Positions 45,946-56,034 of a stretch of DNA of 64,000 bases are shown here, piece by piece. The stretch is from CAYSWH01 sp964434775. GTDB lineage: Bacteria; Patescibacteriota; JACMRA01. Under the pieces are notes generated by a model. It ran no database searches, was not told the origin of the DNA, and saw nothing but the letters and a program-made list of their open reading frames with translations. Location: NCBI GenBank assembly GCA_964434775.1, contig CAYSWH010000003.1, positions 1-64,000 of the forward strand. The letters run 5' to 3'. Each line of letters begins with the position of its first letter. The first letter of the stretch is position 1. Made by a program: the position numbers and the translations under genes.

Positions 45946-47010
45946 GTGGGTGTAGAGTTCTCAGTCATAATTACAGCAAGAAACGAAGAAGAAGAAATTG
46001 GAGAGACGATTAGTAATCTCCTCCGATTTTTAAACCTTGAAAAAACTGAAATAGTCGTGGTTAACGATTGCAGTGAAGATAGAACAGGAAATATATTATC
46101 ATCATTCAAAGATGAAATTAAGATTATAACAAATAACGAAGTAAAAGGTATTTCCAAATCCAGAAATCGAGCTATATCTGAATCATTAGGTGGTTGTTTA
46201 CTATTTTTGGACGCCCATATTAGAATAGAGAGTGATATAACGACTAAGTTTGAAAAGGTATATAAAAGATATCCTGAAGTTCTGATTGTTTCCGGAAATT
46301 ATTTAGTAAATGATTCAACTGAAAACGATAAGGATATTTTGAGAGAAGTTGTTAGAAGAAATTATAGACACAAAGAAGAAAAAGGGTTCTTTATCACATA
46401 TGATAAATTTACAACCTTGTCTTCCTGTATATTAGCAATAAAAAAGGAAGTTTTAGAACATTGTGCGTTTCCGGAAGAATACATTGGCTGTGCCGCAGAG
46501 GATACTTTTTTTCAGTTAGTTCTAATGGAAAAGGGTTTTAACATGTTTCATACATCTTCAATAACGATTAATCACAGAGCAGGCATAAGTACCCAGGACC
46601 TATTATTTAATAAGGCTATTACCCAATGTAAAGGATTTTATAGGTTAATTAGCGACTGTATAAATGAGAACGTTAAAATTCCGTATAGTCCATTTTATCT
46701 TGACTACCCTTTATTCATAAGCATATTCTTATTATCAGTACCTTTTTTAACAATCTTGGGTATAAATATTCGAGTTTTTGTAGTGCTTAGCACATTTTCT
46801 TTTCTTTTGGATTTTTTTCAATTGTACAAATTATTCTTGGACACAAAGATAAGTTTTAAGATTAAACTTGAGACCTTACTTTATATTATCTTTAACGAGT
46901 TAATAAAGATTGGGTATTTACCTATTTTTATAATAAAATATAAAACCAGTCCTTTAAAATTACTAACAATATTTATAAAATGGAAAATTAATCAATTTGT
47001 TTATGTATAA
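45946..47010 (+). CDS. GT2-family glycosyltransferase with membrane helices
   Basis: 354 residues starting at GTG. The GT-A motifs are FSVIITARNEEEEIGETISN, VVVNDCSEDRT, GISKSRNRAISES and FLDAHIRI (DxH in place of DxD). A later block, GCAAEDTFFQLVL, holds the ED pair. Three or more hydrophobic segments follow (YPLFISIFLLSVPFLTILGI and later). The last codons overlap the radical SAM start by 8 nt (ATGTATAA). This resembles processive or peptide-modifying enzymes, but the substrate is unknown. Confidence 0.88.
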   Translation: MGVEFSVIITARNEEEEIGETISNLLRFLNLEKTEIVVVNDCSEDRTGNILSSFKDEIKIITNNEVKGISKSRNRAISESLGGCLLFLDAHIRIESDITTKFEKVYKRYPEVLIVSGNYLVNDSTENDKDILREVVRRNYRHKEEKGFFITYDKFTTLSSCILAIKKEVLEHCAFPEEYIGCAAEDTFFQLVLMEKGFNMFHTSSITINHRAGISTQDLLFNKAITQCKGFYRLISDCINENVKIPYSPFYLDYPLFISIFLLSVPFLTILGINIRVFVVLSTFSFLLDFFQLYKLFLDTKISFKIKLETLLYIIFNELIKIGYLPIFIIKYKTSPLKLLTIFIKWKINQFVYV

Positions 47011-48131
47011 TCTAGATATAAAAAACCCGGCTCATCTTAAAATGTTATTGCTTTCTGAAGGAATTAGACTAGACGACAGCTTTTTTAAGTATTTTGATAA
47101 TTCATACCAAGGAAGTCCATACCACTATTCAAAAGACAATAAGTTTGAGGGCAACTATCCTCATCATATGATTCTACCACAGAATACTGTTTGTGCGATT
47201 AATCTTGACACCAATTCCCGTTTTACTCTGAAAGCCAATGAGGAAGAATTTTTTATTAACAAAGATAAAGAGAAAATTACGGGTGTTAAATTTCCCAAGA
47301 AGTATAAATACCTTGATGAATCAATTGGTAAAGACGTATTGGTAAAAGATATTGGTTTTGTTACAACCCCTCACTCTTTGAACATTTTTATCGGTAAATC
47401 CTGCTTCTTTTTTCAGGTGGGGGAGCCGTGTAAGTTTTGTGGGTTCAACCCGACCCGGAGTAAAACCAAAGACAAAGATAATAAGCTAAGCTCCGAGAAC
47501 TTAAAAAAACTTATCAACTTGATAAAAAAACATGACACCAAAATTAACCAGATATATTTTGTCGGTGCCACATATGAAGATTTTGATGAAGGTTATAGAG
47601 AAGTAATTGAATTAGTTGCTGCAGCAAAAGAAGTTGCTCCTGTTAACTGGGATGTTATTGTTACTAATTTCCCATGTAATAATTTTGACTTGATCAAAAG
47701 GCTAAAGGAAGCAGGTGCTTGATAGGTTGAGTTTTGCCATAGAAGTTGCAAATCCTGATCTATTTGAGAAATATTGTCCCGGAAAAAACTCTTATTATGG
47801 ACACAAAGAATTTGTAGAAACAGCCATACGTGCTACAGAGCACTTTCCTAGGGCAGTTTACCTATCAATGATTCAAGGATTAGATGAAGAAAGTGAGTTA
47901 ATTGATTTTATGTGGAAAATGACTGATTTTGGTATAACTCCGACAATGAATATTTATTATGACTCTCCTTACAGTGCAATGAGCGGAACCAAAAAAAGAC
48001 CTTCGGTTGATTATTTATATTCCGTTACAAAAAATCACCAAGATATATTTGCCAAAACCAATATTAAACTCTTTAGTTATGGGGCAGACAGACATTGCCT
48101 TGATTGGGAGGCGTACAGACAAATGATCTGA
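47003..48131 (+). CDS. Radical SAM enzyme with non-classical Cys spacing, frameshifted
   Basis: The start ATG 47003 overlaps the GT2 stop. Near residue 130 is GKSCFFFQVGEPCKFCGF, a CX8CX2C set rather than CX3CX2C. FVGATYED may be the SAM-contact strand. The first frame ends at 47722 in KEAGA; the next frame continues LDRLSFAIEVANPDLFEKYC to 48131. Dropping one G at 47717 gives a seamless KEAGLDRLSF, about 375 residues. The catalytic Cys all lie in the first part. It probably modifies the GT2 product or a peptide; this is inferred from overlap only. Confidence 0.7.
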
Positions 48132-48133
48132 TC

Positions 48134-48799
48134 TTAGCAAATGATTAATTCAGAAAAGTTTTGGATACATTTATCTGCTCCTGATAAGAGATTTATATTA
48201 TTATCTCCGGTTAGACCAATACAAAACATACCAGCTTTTTTAGCCGCAGAAATACCGTTTTTAGAATCTTCAAAGACAATACATTCCTTTGGTAAAATTT
48301 TTATTCTAAATAAATCATTTATTCTTGATAATGATTCTAAAAATACCAGCGGAGAGGGCTTTCCTTCGGCTACTTCTTCGCTAGAGCAATAGACATCAAT
48401 AAATGCCGCCAAATCGAGAGAAGCAATCACTTTTTTAATAAAATTTTTAGATGATCCCGAAGAAATTCCAATTTTATATTTATTCTCTTTTAGTATTTTA
48501 AGTACATTTTTAGCACCTTCTATTTCAATTATTTCATTAGTATCAATGTCTTCTATGGAAAAAATAAATTCTCGTATAAGATGATCATCAATTACAAAAT
48601 CGACTTTGTAGTCATTCTGTATTTTAACAAAGAATTCCAAAGGGCTAATGCATTTATATTTACTATTAATTTGTTTTTTTGTTATTTCCAATTTAAATTT
48701 TGATTTCATAAACCTCTTGACTTTGGAGATTTTCTTATCTTCGGTGTTTGCTATAACTCCGTCAAGGTCAAATATAGCTGCTTTAAAATTACCGTACAT
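48134..48799 (-). CDS. HAD-superfamily hydrolase, beta-phosphoglucomutase-like
   Basis: 221 residues. It has motif I FDLDGVIANTED, motif II SSGSS, motif III Lys in GKPSP and motif IV FEDSKNG, with a helical cap. The short cap and motif I match the beta-PGM/phosphatase subgroup. It converges on the radical SAM gene with a 2-nt gap. The substrate is unknown. Confidence 0.85.
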   Translation of the reverse strand: MYGNFKAAIFDLDGVIANTEDKKISKVKRFMKSKFKLEITKKQINSKYKCISPLEFFVKIQNDYKVDFVIDDHLIREFIFSIEDIDTNEIIEIEGAKNVLKILKENKYKIGISSGSSKNFIKKVIASLDLAAFIDVYCSSEEVAEGKPSPLVFLESLSRINDLFRIKILPKECIVFEDSKNGISAAKKAGMFCIGLTGDNNINLLSGADKCIQNFSELIIC

Positions 48800-48828
48800 A
48801 AAAGAATAAATACCAACTTTTTACTATT

Positions 48829-49696
48829 TTACCCAAACAAAACAATCGTAACAATTCCCAGCAAAACGATCAAAGCTCCGCTAAATTTGGAAACCAGCTC
48901 GCCTTCCCCGAAAAAAATCTTCCCAAAGAAGACGGAAAAGAGCATATTGGTTCTTTTGATTGCCAGGACGTAAGCTACTTGCCCAAACATATTGGCAAAT
49001 CCGTGAAAGGTAATAGCTCCAAAAAAGAAAAGTCCGGAGAGAAGATAAAGTTTACTATTGGTCCGAAAATTGTAGATTAATAGGTTGAGTTTTCTTTTGA
49101 TGAGGAGTTCTAGAAAAAAGAGGAAGCTCAAGCCCAATGAATGAAACCAAATATGAAAATACCAACTGGAATAGTCTTGAGAAAGCTTGAAGACCTGACT
49201 GCCGAGTGACCAAAGAAGAGAAACAATTATGGCGTAAATCAGACCTCTACTTTTGGTGATCTTTCTAAATGGATCTAGCCAATTTTTTTGACCTTTGCTT
49301 AGGTTCAGCACATACAAACCAAAGACCGCCAGCAAAATTCCGGCAAATCCGAAAATACTAGTTTCTTCTCCCAAAATAAAGGGGCTGGTTATGGCTACAA
49401 AAATTGGAGATAGCGAAATAAAAGCACTAACCAGAGAAATTTCTTCAATCTTGAGAGCCCTGACCAGAAGTGTGACTGCAAGGAAGTCTACCAAGATAAG
49501 TTGATACCAGCCAATAATTGTCGGCAATTTCAGGAAGTCCCCAAGCTACCACCAAAAGACAAGCAGGTAGAAAAGCAAAGAAAAAAGAGTAAAAATTTAT
49601 AACAGCAAAATCAATCTCTTTTCCATTTGCCTGCTTTTTCGTTAAATCTACCAAGGAAGTCGAAAGAGCACTTAATCCGGCCAGTAAGATCCACAT
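48829..49696 (-). CDS. EamA/DMT-family transporter, frameshifted
   Basis: From ATG 49696 (MWILLAGLSALSTSLVDLTK) the first frame ends at 49445. The second frame takes over at PTIIGWYQLILVDFLAVTLL and runs to 48829. Removing one T from the TTT at 49528-49530 joins them into about 289 residues with roughly ten helices in two EamA halves. These permeases move small metabolites; the substrate is unknown. Confidence 0.75.
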
Positions 49697-49892
49697 TTGT
49701 AAATTTTAATCAAAAATACTACTTTCTGACAAATATTTTTAGAAAAATTCAAGTATTCTTTAATCTCTAACATTAAGCAGATTCTAAAGAATCAATTTTA
49801 TCTATAAATTATAGAATAAAACTTTGAATCTCTAATCAACTTTAGCATGAAGGCTAGTCCAAGACGGCCTCATTAAGCTGAAGGATAAATAA

Positions 49893-50690
49893 TTAAGGTA
49901 GCTGCTTTTTCTTGGCAACAATAATCATCGAATCACTATGGTTGATCATTTTCTTGGTAGGGTAGGCTATTTTGGCTGATTGGGTTTCAAATCTTTCTTT
50001 GGAAAGTAGGTACTGGTTGTATTTTTTGATTAACTTTTTCTTTTTTGATCTAATAATCAAGTTGGTCCAAGGTTGTCCGTATATTTCAATAATCTGAAAT
50101 CCGACTTTTTTTAACATGAGCTTAATTTTTTGAAGGGTAAAGAAATGAAGGTGGAAGGGATTGGCCGGTTTGCCGTCTTTGATCTTCTCGTATTTGGCAT
50201 TAGGCACTGAAAGGATTAAGTACCTTTCTTTAGGGTTTGCTGTATCTTCCATCAAAATCTCGGCAAATTGGGATAGTAAGTTTTGTGGGGATTGTACGTG
50301 TTCCAGGGTCTCCAGACAGACGATTGCTTGGGGTCTGAGAGGTCTTTTAGATTTTAATTTTGCTAATTCGCTTATTTTTTGACTATTCAAGTCGATTTGA
50401 AGAAAATAGTTTTTGATTTCTCGGTATTGATTTCTGGCATGATCTAAATAATCTTGGTTTCGGTCAAGTCCAAGAGTTTCTAAACCCCTTTCATGCAAAA
50501 GTTTAGTGCCGTAACCACTCCCGCAGGTTACATCCCATACTTGTTTTATACCGGACTTTTTCAGAAAATCAGCAGCAAATTGATAACGTTGCCAGTGCTC
50601 GGCCTTAACCAAAAAGTTTTTGTAGACTCCATCAAAAGGGTCAATAATTTCTTGGGTGGTAAATATGGGTTTATTACACTTCTTTTTCAT
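49893..50690 (-). CDS. Class I SAM-dependent methyltransferase
   Basis: 265 residues. The SAM-binding motif is VWDVTCGSGYGTKLL (GxGxG-like), followed by the acidic LGLDRNQ strand end, motif IV AIVCLETLEHV and SVPNAKYEKIKDGKPANP. This pattern is common in small-molecule or lipid methyltransferases. The C-terminal 90 residues form a separate lysine-rich region. It is alone on this strand with long gaps on both sides. Confidence 0.85.
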   Translation of the reverse strand: MKKKCNKPIFTTQEIIDPFDGVYKNFLVKAEHWQRYQFAADFLKKSGIKQVWDVTCGSGYGTKLLHERGLETLGLDRNQDYLDHARNQYREIKNYFLQIDLNSQKISELAKLKSKRPLRPQAIVCLETLEHVQSPQNLLSQFAEILMEDTANPKERYLILSVPNAKYEKIKDGKPANPFHLHFFTLQKIKLMLKKVGFQIIEIYGQPWTNLIIRSKKKKLIKKYNQYLLSKERFETQSAKIAYPTKKMINHSDSMIIVAKKKQLP

Positions 50691-50949
50691 ATTTGTTGAT
50701 ACTGAGTTGGAAAATCATTTTGATATTTTTGGCACAAATAGTAGTTTGGCATGATAAATAGTTCTTTTTCAACCTTGAATAATTAATAAGCTTGAGTATT
50801 TTAATGTGCCTTACAACTAAAATAAATAACAAAAAATACATTTATTTACAATTAAAAGCTAATTTTTATTGGACAAAAATATACTTATTCCTTTAATTGG
50901 CCATTAAACAGTTATTTACATAACTAATTATAATTAATAAAATCTAAGT

Positions 50950-51300
50950 ATGTGCCTAAATTCCGCCTATATCTGCGTCAAAGACATGCGACGCGCTATT
51001 CAGTTTTACAAGAATTTTTTGGATCAGGAAATAACCAAAGAAGATGAGGTTTTTAGCATGTTCAATTTTCACGGATTTAGGTTATACTTGTTTAATTATT
51101 CAGCTAAAGAAAGAGAAACTAGATATGGAAATAATAGTTTATTGAGCTTTGAAGTAAATGATTTAGAAGAGACGAAAGAAAGGGTGGAAAATTTGGGAGC
51201 AAAAATAATTTATCCGATAACAAGAATCAGAAACAGTAAGGTCTTTGAGTTTGAAGATAGCGAGGGTAACAATGTAGAAGTGTATCAGAGAATTAAGTAA
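50950..51300 (+). CDS. VOC-superfamily (glyoxalase/bleomycin-resistance fold) protein
   Basis: 116 residues. AYICVKDMRRAIQFYKNFLD and the second half FEFEDSEGNNVEVYQ form the paired beta-alpha-beta-beta modules of the VOC fold. The metal-ligand positions are only partly evident, so catalysis is not certain. The substrate is unknown. Confidence 0.85.
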   Translation: MCLNSAYICVKDMRRAIQFYKNFLDQEITKEDEVFSMFNFHGFRLYLFNYSAKERETRYGNNSLLSFEVNDLEETKERVENLGAKIIYPITRIRNSKVFEFEDSEGNNVEVYQRIK

Positions 51301-51318
51301 CCTCTAGAGTTTTATCCC

Positions 51319-51825
51319 TCAAATAAAAAATTCCAGAATATGTTTAACTAGAGAAAAACCCAAATAGGCTCCAAAGGAAATAGGCAGAAGCATTAAAGTA
51401 AGCATGACCAAACCTACAAAAACATCGGTTACGGCACGAATTAGATTTCTTATAGGGGTGTTCTTGCCAAAAGACTTGTCGAGTATTAGATCAATCCTAT
51501 CTTCTAATTCTTCTAAAGCAAAAAGAAACTTGCTAAGAGGGTCGTTAACATATCTGTCGCGAGCATATTTAACCCCTCTTTTAGTAAATCTAAAGTAATC
51601 AAATTCCTTGTCTTTTGGTTTGGGTTCTATGAGATCTTGATCAACCAAATATTGATAGGCTTGGACATTTCTCTCTTCTTCTCTTCCGAATTTATTTAGC
51701 TCTTTTTTTGTTAAATTTTTAAAAATATGTTTCCTACGAAGAAATTTGTATTGCAGTGAATCAATCCCACCTCTGTTTTCATATTCCTTCCTTAACAAAA
51801 AATCAGCATAACCCTTTATTTTCAT
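51319..51825 (-). CDS. Hypothetical protein with C-terminal membrane segment
   Basis: 168 residues from ATG 51825, chosen because AGGA precedes it at a normal distance. The basic N-terminal half is helical with a possible winged-helix character (QYKFLRRKHIFKNLTKKELN and the strand pattern DYFRFTKRGVKYARDRY). It is followed by one or two hydrophobic helices (AVTDVFVGLVMLTLMLLPI). No family is recognised. Confidence 0.55.
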   Translation of the reverse strand: MKIKGYADFLLRKEYENRGGIDSLQYKFLRRKHIFKNLTKKELNKFGREEERNVQAYQYLVDQDLIEPKPKDKEFDYFRFTKRGVKYARDRYVNDPLSKFLFALEELEDRIDLILDKSFGKNTPIRNLIRAVTDVFVGLVMLTLMLLPISFGAYLGFSLVKHILEFFI

Positions 51826-51935
51826 ACTATTTTTCCTAAATTTTGAAAAAAAATAGCTCAAAATCAATGCTTTGTCAATTTCATCTTTAGACTATATCTT
51901 GACAAGTTGAGATTAGAAAAATAGTGCTTCCTAAT

Positions 51936-52631
51936 ATGGCTTATTACACAATTCCCGACTTAGTAAAAAATACTGCTCAAGAAGATAAAAACATGGGCGT
52001 TTTTGAATTAGAAAAAGGTGACCGTTTTTTAGAAATAAATCTTCAGGGTAAAATCTGGACGACTATGGGAGCTATGGTTGCATATAGAGGGGATATTAAA
52101 TTTACCAGAGAAGGTATGCTGGAGCATGGGTTAGGTAAATTTCTTAAACAGGCTTTTACCGGTGAAGGGATGACGCTTACTAAGGCTGAAGGAGGTGGAA
52201 AACTATACCTCTCTCAGTTTGGTAAAAAAATAACCGTTATTCAACTTAATGGTGAGAGTATTTGTGTAAATGGTAATGATATTTTGGCTTTCGAAGATAG
52301 TGTTCAGTGGGATGTTAAAATGATAAGGAAGATAGGCGGTTTAGCTGCCGGAGGTCTCTTTAATGTTACTCTATCAGGACATGGAATGATAGCAATAACA
52401 ACTCATTTTGAGCCCATAACCTTACAAGTTACATCTGATAGTCCGGTGATGACTGACCCTAATGCTACTGTGGCCTGGTCTCAAAACTTATCCCCGGATT
52501 TTAAAACTGATATTAGCTTTAAGACCTTTTTGGGAAGAAGTAGCGGAGAATCGTTTCAGATGAAATTTTCAGGCGAGGGTTTTGTGGTGGTACAACCATA
52601 TGAGGAAGTGTACATGGCCCCTAATTCATAG
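51936..52631 (+). CDS. AIM24-family protein
   Basis: From ATG 51936: MAYYTIPDLVKNTAQEDKNM. Then come the conserved GAMVAYRGDIKFTREGM, FTGEGMTLTKAEGGGKLYLS, GNDILAFEDSVQWDVKMIRK and GHGMIAITTHFEPITL blocks. These make it an AIM24 (beta-rich) protein of 231 residues. The family is named after a yeast mitochondrial protein; its bacterial role is unclear. A TTGACA at 51899 suggests its own promoter. Confidence 0.9.
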   Translation: MAYYTIPDLVKNTAQEDKNMGVFELEKGDRFLEINLQGKIWTTMGAMVAYRGDIKFTREGMLEHGLGKFLKQAFTGEGMTLTKAEGGGKLYLSQFGKKITVIQLNGESICVNGNDILAFEDSVQWDVKMIRKIGGLAAGGLFNVTLSGHGMIAITTHFEPITLQVTSDSPVMTDPNATVAWSQNLSPDFKTDISFKTFLGRSSGESFQMKFSGEGFVVVQPYEEVYMAPNS

Positions 52632-52779
52632 AATTCTTAATTTCTTCTCTTCTAACTTATTGCTCAAGTTAAGTGGTCTACTTTTTGATATTCTTGACTG
52701 CCATTCTTTACAAAAAATACATAAAATAATTCCGGAACAATCCCAAGGCCGTTTTTTTAATAAAATTTGTTCCTTATTA

Positions 52780-53762
52780 TCAAGGTAAATTAAAATATTC
52801 TTTTAGTTTGGAAGTGCTTTTTTTACCAATCAATTCATGGAATATCTCTTCATTTTCATGTAATTGCAAAAGCATATTTTTTACTGATCCGAAATAACTC
52901 AGGAGTGATTCTTTAGTTTTGGGTCCGATTCCTTTAATCGAATCTAGCTCACTTCGAGAAACTTCTTTTAATCTAGCTTTTCTATTGTTGGAAATTGCAA
53001 ATCGATGGGCTTCATCTCTAATTCTTTGAATTAAGAACTTAGTCTGTCCCTCCAGTATAATTCCTCCTTCCTGCCCTCTCTCAGAGCTATTTGGATAATA
53101 ATCTGAAGGAACAAAGACTTCTTCCTCTCTTTTAGCTAGGCTACAAATCTCTATATTCGGAGAAAAACCCTTCCTTTCAAACTCCTCTTGGAAGAGATAG
53201 AGGACTTCTTGATCATATTTTAATTGTCCTTTGCCACCGTCAACAATAATTAAGTCCGGCAAGCTCCAAGGGTTTTTTTTGGAGTTTCTTTGCTATCTTC
53301 TTCCCATTTAAGGAATCTTCTTAATCTTCTTTCCAGGACTTCTTTGTGGTTAGCAAAATCGTCATTTCTTTTTGTAGTTTTGAACAAACGATAAAATTTT
53401 TTAGCAGGTTTCCCGTCAAGGAAGGTAACCATAGATCCGTAAACATACTTCCCGGACAAGTGAGAAATGTCGTAGCACTCAATTTTTCTGGGTATTTTCT
53501 TTAACCCGAGTTTGGATTGAAGCTCTAAAAGACAGTTATAAAGGTTGTTTTCGTCAAATATACTTAATCTTTGCCCCAATCGATTTCTTTGAAGGTAAGC
53601 GTTTGCATTATATTTTCCCTGAATCAACAACTTGTCCAGTTCTGTATGATTATCCTGAAAAATATTACGTAAGTAAACTTTGTTTTGGCAAAGATTTTCA
53701 AGTATCTCTTTTTCCTCCTTGGTAAGTAAAATTTTTTTAAAAAAGTCATCATTCATATGCAT
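52780..53762 (-). CDS. UvrC C-terminal half: RNase H-type nuclease plus helix-hairpin-helix, frameshifted
   Basis: Homology starts in the linker region of UvrC and runs through the 5'-incision nuclease: ECYDISHLSGK (first Asp), KRNDDFANH (second), LIIVDGGKGQL (third) and IRDEAHRFAI (His). The HhH region is SIKGIGPKTKESLLSYFG. The N-terminal GIY-YIG nuclease and the UvrB-binding UVR motif are missing, and there is no space for them before the divergent gene. The first frame (53762-53250) passes to the second (52780-53262) at a run of eight A in the message; a -1 slip or one extra A joins them. About 326 residues if joined. Confidence 0.85.
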
Positions 53763-53900
53763 CTGAAATTTTTAAGAAAAAGTAAAACTAGTCAAAAAAT
53801 TATTTATGTAATACAATAAGTTTAGGCTTATTTAATGCTTATAAAAGAGAAATAAATAATACCGGCAATCACCTTAAAAAATACTTAGAATCCGAATAAA

Positions 53901-55886
53901 ATGAATATGGTCCAACCTCAGAATTCTTTTCCCGACGGTTTTCCTCAGGATCCGCAAGCAGCCATTAATTTTTCATACTTTTTAACTGACGACGAAAAGA
54001 AAGAATGGAGAGAATGGCTGGGCGGTGCCACAGAAGAGCAAAAGAAAGAGTTTGTAGAGACGCTTCATGCAATGTGGATGGAAAATCAAAAAGAAGCAAT
54101 TCCTTCAGGCTTTAATAATAGTCAAGAAGTTTCTATTCCCGGCGGCGGCGATTTTGGGAATCCGGCCGGCAACCCTGCAGAAAATTATGGAGCCTCCTCT
54201 CAATCCGGGCAGCAATCCTCGGTTATTAACCCGAACCCCTCTAACCAAGGTCAAGGACAGACCTCTTCAGGCCCTCAAATACCGGAGTACGGTAGTTCTT
54301 ACGGCCCTTCTTCTGCAGGTAATGGTTTTTCAAATGCAACCGGCAACTCCAACTCTTTTTCCGGACAGAATTATCAACAGCCTCCTTTTAAAACAAAACC
54401 AGGAGATCAGGGGTTTCCAGGTGCACAGCAGGGTTTGCAGTCACCTTCTCCTAATCAGAATCCACAACCCACCTTTCCTCAAAATCAAGTAAACCCTAAA
54501 AGCCCAAATTTTTCAGGGCAAAATAATTCAGCAAATTACTCCGGCAGTCAGAATCAATCTCAACCGCCTCAAGATGCTAATAAGCAACCTCAATCCTCTT
54601 CAGGAAGCACTCCTCAAGCCCCTCAAATGAATATGTCTTCTCCTTCGACAGGTTCATTGCCTAATGATCATCAGATTTCTCAAGAAAAAAATAATACCTC
54701 TGATAATCGTAGCTCTGAAGATAACATCAAGTTGTTTGGAGAGGCTAAATACACCCCGAATCCGATTTTAGACGGGAATCAATCTAAATCATCAAATCAA
54801 GATAAGTTCGGTAATAATAATTCCGGGTCAAGCCAGAATCCCTTTGACCAAGTAAGGAATCAAACCGGTGACTCCCAGGGACAAAACAAGCAGTCAAATA
54901 ATCAACGCGATTCCAATAACTCTCAAAACTCCAAAAAAACAAGCCCTAACCAAGGGAATCAAAATAAAACAGGACAAGCTAACACTCAAAAACCAAGTAA
55001 GAATGATAAGAATGATAATTCCGCCAGCCATCCAAAATCATCTCTAAGGAAAGTAAGAGAGGTTGATACCAGAAAAGCTTTGGAAGACATTTATCAACAA
55101 TACCTGGATAGTCGAGACAGAACTTTTACTACTGAAAGAGAGTATCTTGAAAATCACAGTATTTTTTTGGATAAAGTGATGCGTATAGTTATCAATTTTG
55201 AGGATGTAATAGATTATTTTGATACTCTTCAAGAAAAGCTTTTGGAAATGAATGACAAGCTCGTAAACCAAGCCAAAAAAGCCAAAAAGACTGAAGACGA
55301 AATTGATTCCCGACTAAACGATTTACAGTTTCAAATTAATGAAATCAAGAGTCAGGTAGAAGGCACCGGTCGCGAGGTAAGGAGAACTAAGAATGATTTA
55401 AATCAAAAATATCGAGAAGCCTCTGATCAGATCGTTTCTTTTGGAGCGGACAGTTTTAAAGATGACGGTTTGCTGTATAAGATGGACACCGTAATCAGTA
55501 GGTTGGAAAAGTTGGAAAATGAGGTGCAAAGAGAAAGGGGGTCTGAACGTCTATCAATTAGAGAAAGGCTTAGAAAAATGGGTAACAAAGTTCCTCCTAA
55601 GCCAAGTGCGGCAATTAGTGAAGAAACTGAACCCCAAAGTTTTAAGTCTAATAGAAGAAAGGACAACAAATCCTATCAAAGAGAAAACCAAAGCAATAGA
55701 TCAAACAATGGAAACAATAATGCAAATAGCAATCCGTTTAATAGTAACAATAACCAAAACTTTGAATCCGAACAGGTTCCGTCTCCTAATGTTCCGAGTT
55801 CATCCAACGATCAGTCTTATTCAGAAAATGCACAGCAAGATGGGTCTAATAAAGCCGGAACTATTGATCTTCGCGGGATAATATAG
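53901..55886 (+). CDS. Long Asn/Gln/Ser-rich protein with coiled-coil domain
   Basis: 661 residues. Residues about 25-70 form a short helical module (FLTDDEKKEWREWLGGATEE). Residues about 75-370 are disordered and rich in Gln, Asn, Pro and Ser. About 385-560 is a coiled coil (KALEDIYQQYLDSRDRTFTT, then heptads near LNDLQFQINEIKSQV). The rest is disordered and ends IDLRGII. There is no membrane helix. It could be a scaffold or a pilus- or cell-division-associated structural protein; I do not recognise it. Confidence 0.65.
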   Translation: MNMVQPQNSFPDGFPQDPQAAINFSYFLTDDEKKEWREWLGGATEEQKKEFVETLHAMWMENQKEAIPSGFNNSQEVSIPGGGDFGNPAGNPAENYGASSQSGQQSSVINPNPSNQGQGQTSSGPQIPEYGSSYGPSSAGNGFSNATGNSNSFSGQNYQQPPFKTKPGDQGFPGAQQGLQSPSPNQNPQPTFPQNQVNPKSPNFSGQNNSANYSGSQNQSQPPQDANKQPQSSSGSTPQAPQMNMSSPSTGSLPNDHQISQEKNNTSDNRSSEDNIKLFGEAKYTPNPILDGNQSKSSNQDKFGNNNSGSSQNPFDQVRNQTGDSQGQNKQSNNQRDSNNSQNSKKTSPNQGNQNKTGQANTQKPSKNDKNDNSASHPKSSLRKVREVDTRKALEDIYQQYLDSRDRTFTTEREYLENHSIFLDKVMRIVINFEDVIDYFDTLQEKLLEMNDKLVNQAKKAKKTEDEIDSRLNDLQFQINEIKSQVEGTGREVRRTKNDLNQKYREASDQIVSFGADSFKDDGLLYKMDTVISRLEKLENEVQRERGSERLSIRERLRKMGNKVPPKPSAAISEETEPQSFKSNRRKDNKSYQRENQSNRSNNGNNNANSNPFNSNNNQNFESEQVPSPNVPSSSNDQSYSENAQQDGSNKAGTIDLRGII

Positions 55887-56034
55887 TAAATAAATTACCC
55901 TTTTTACCCTAAAAAGCTGTCGGCTGCTTAATTTAAATCAAAAACCCTTTTTATATTAGGTCTTATATTAATAAGCATTTATTCCTCGGAAACACAGTTT
56001 ACAAAAAATTGAAAAATTGCCAACTATTTGGAGT

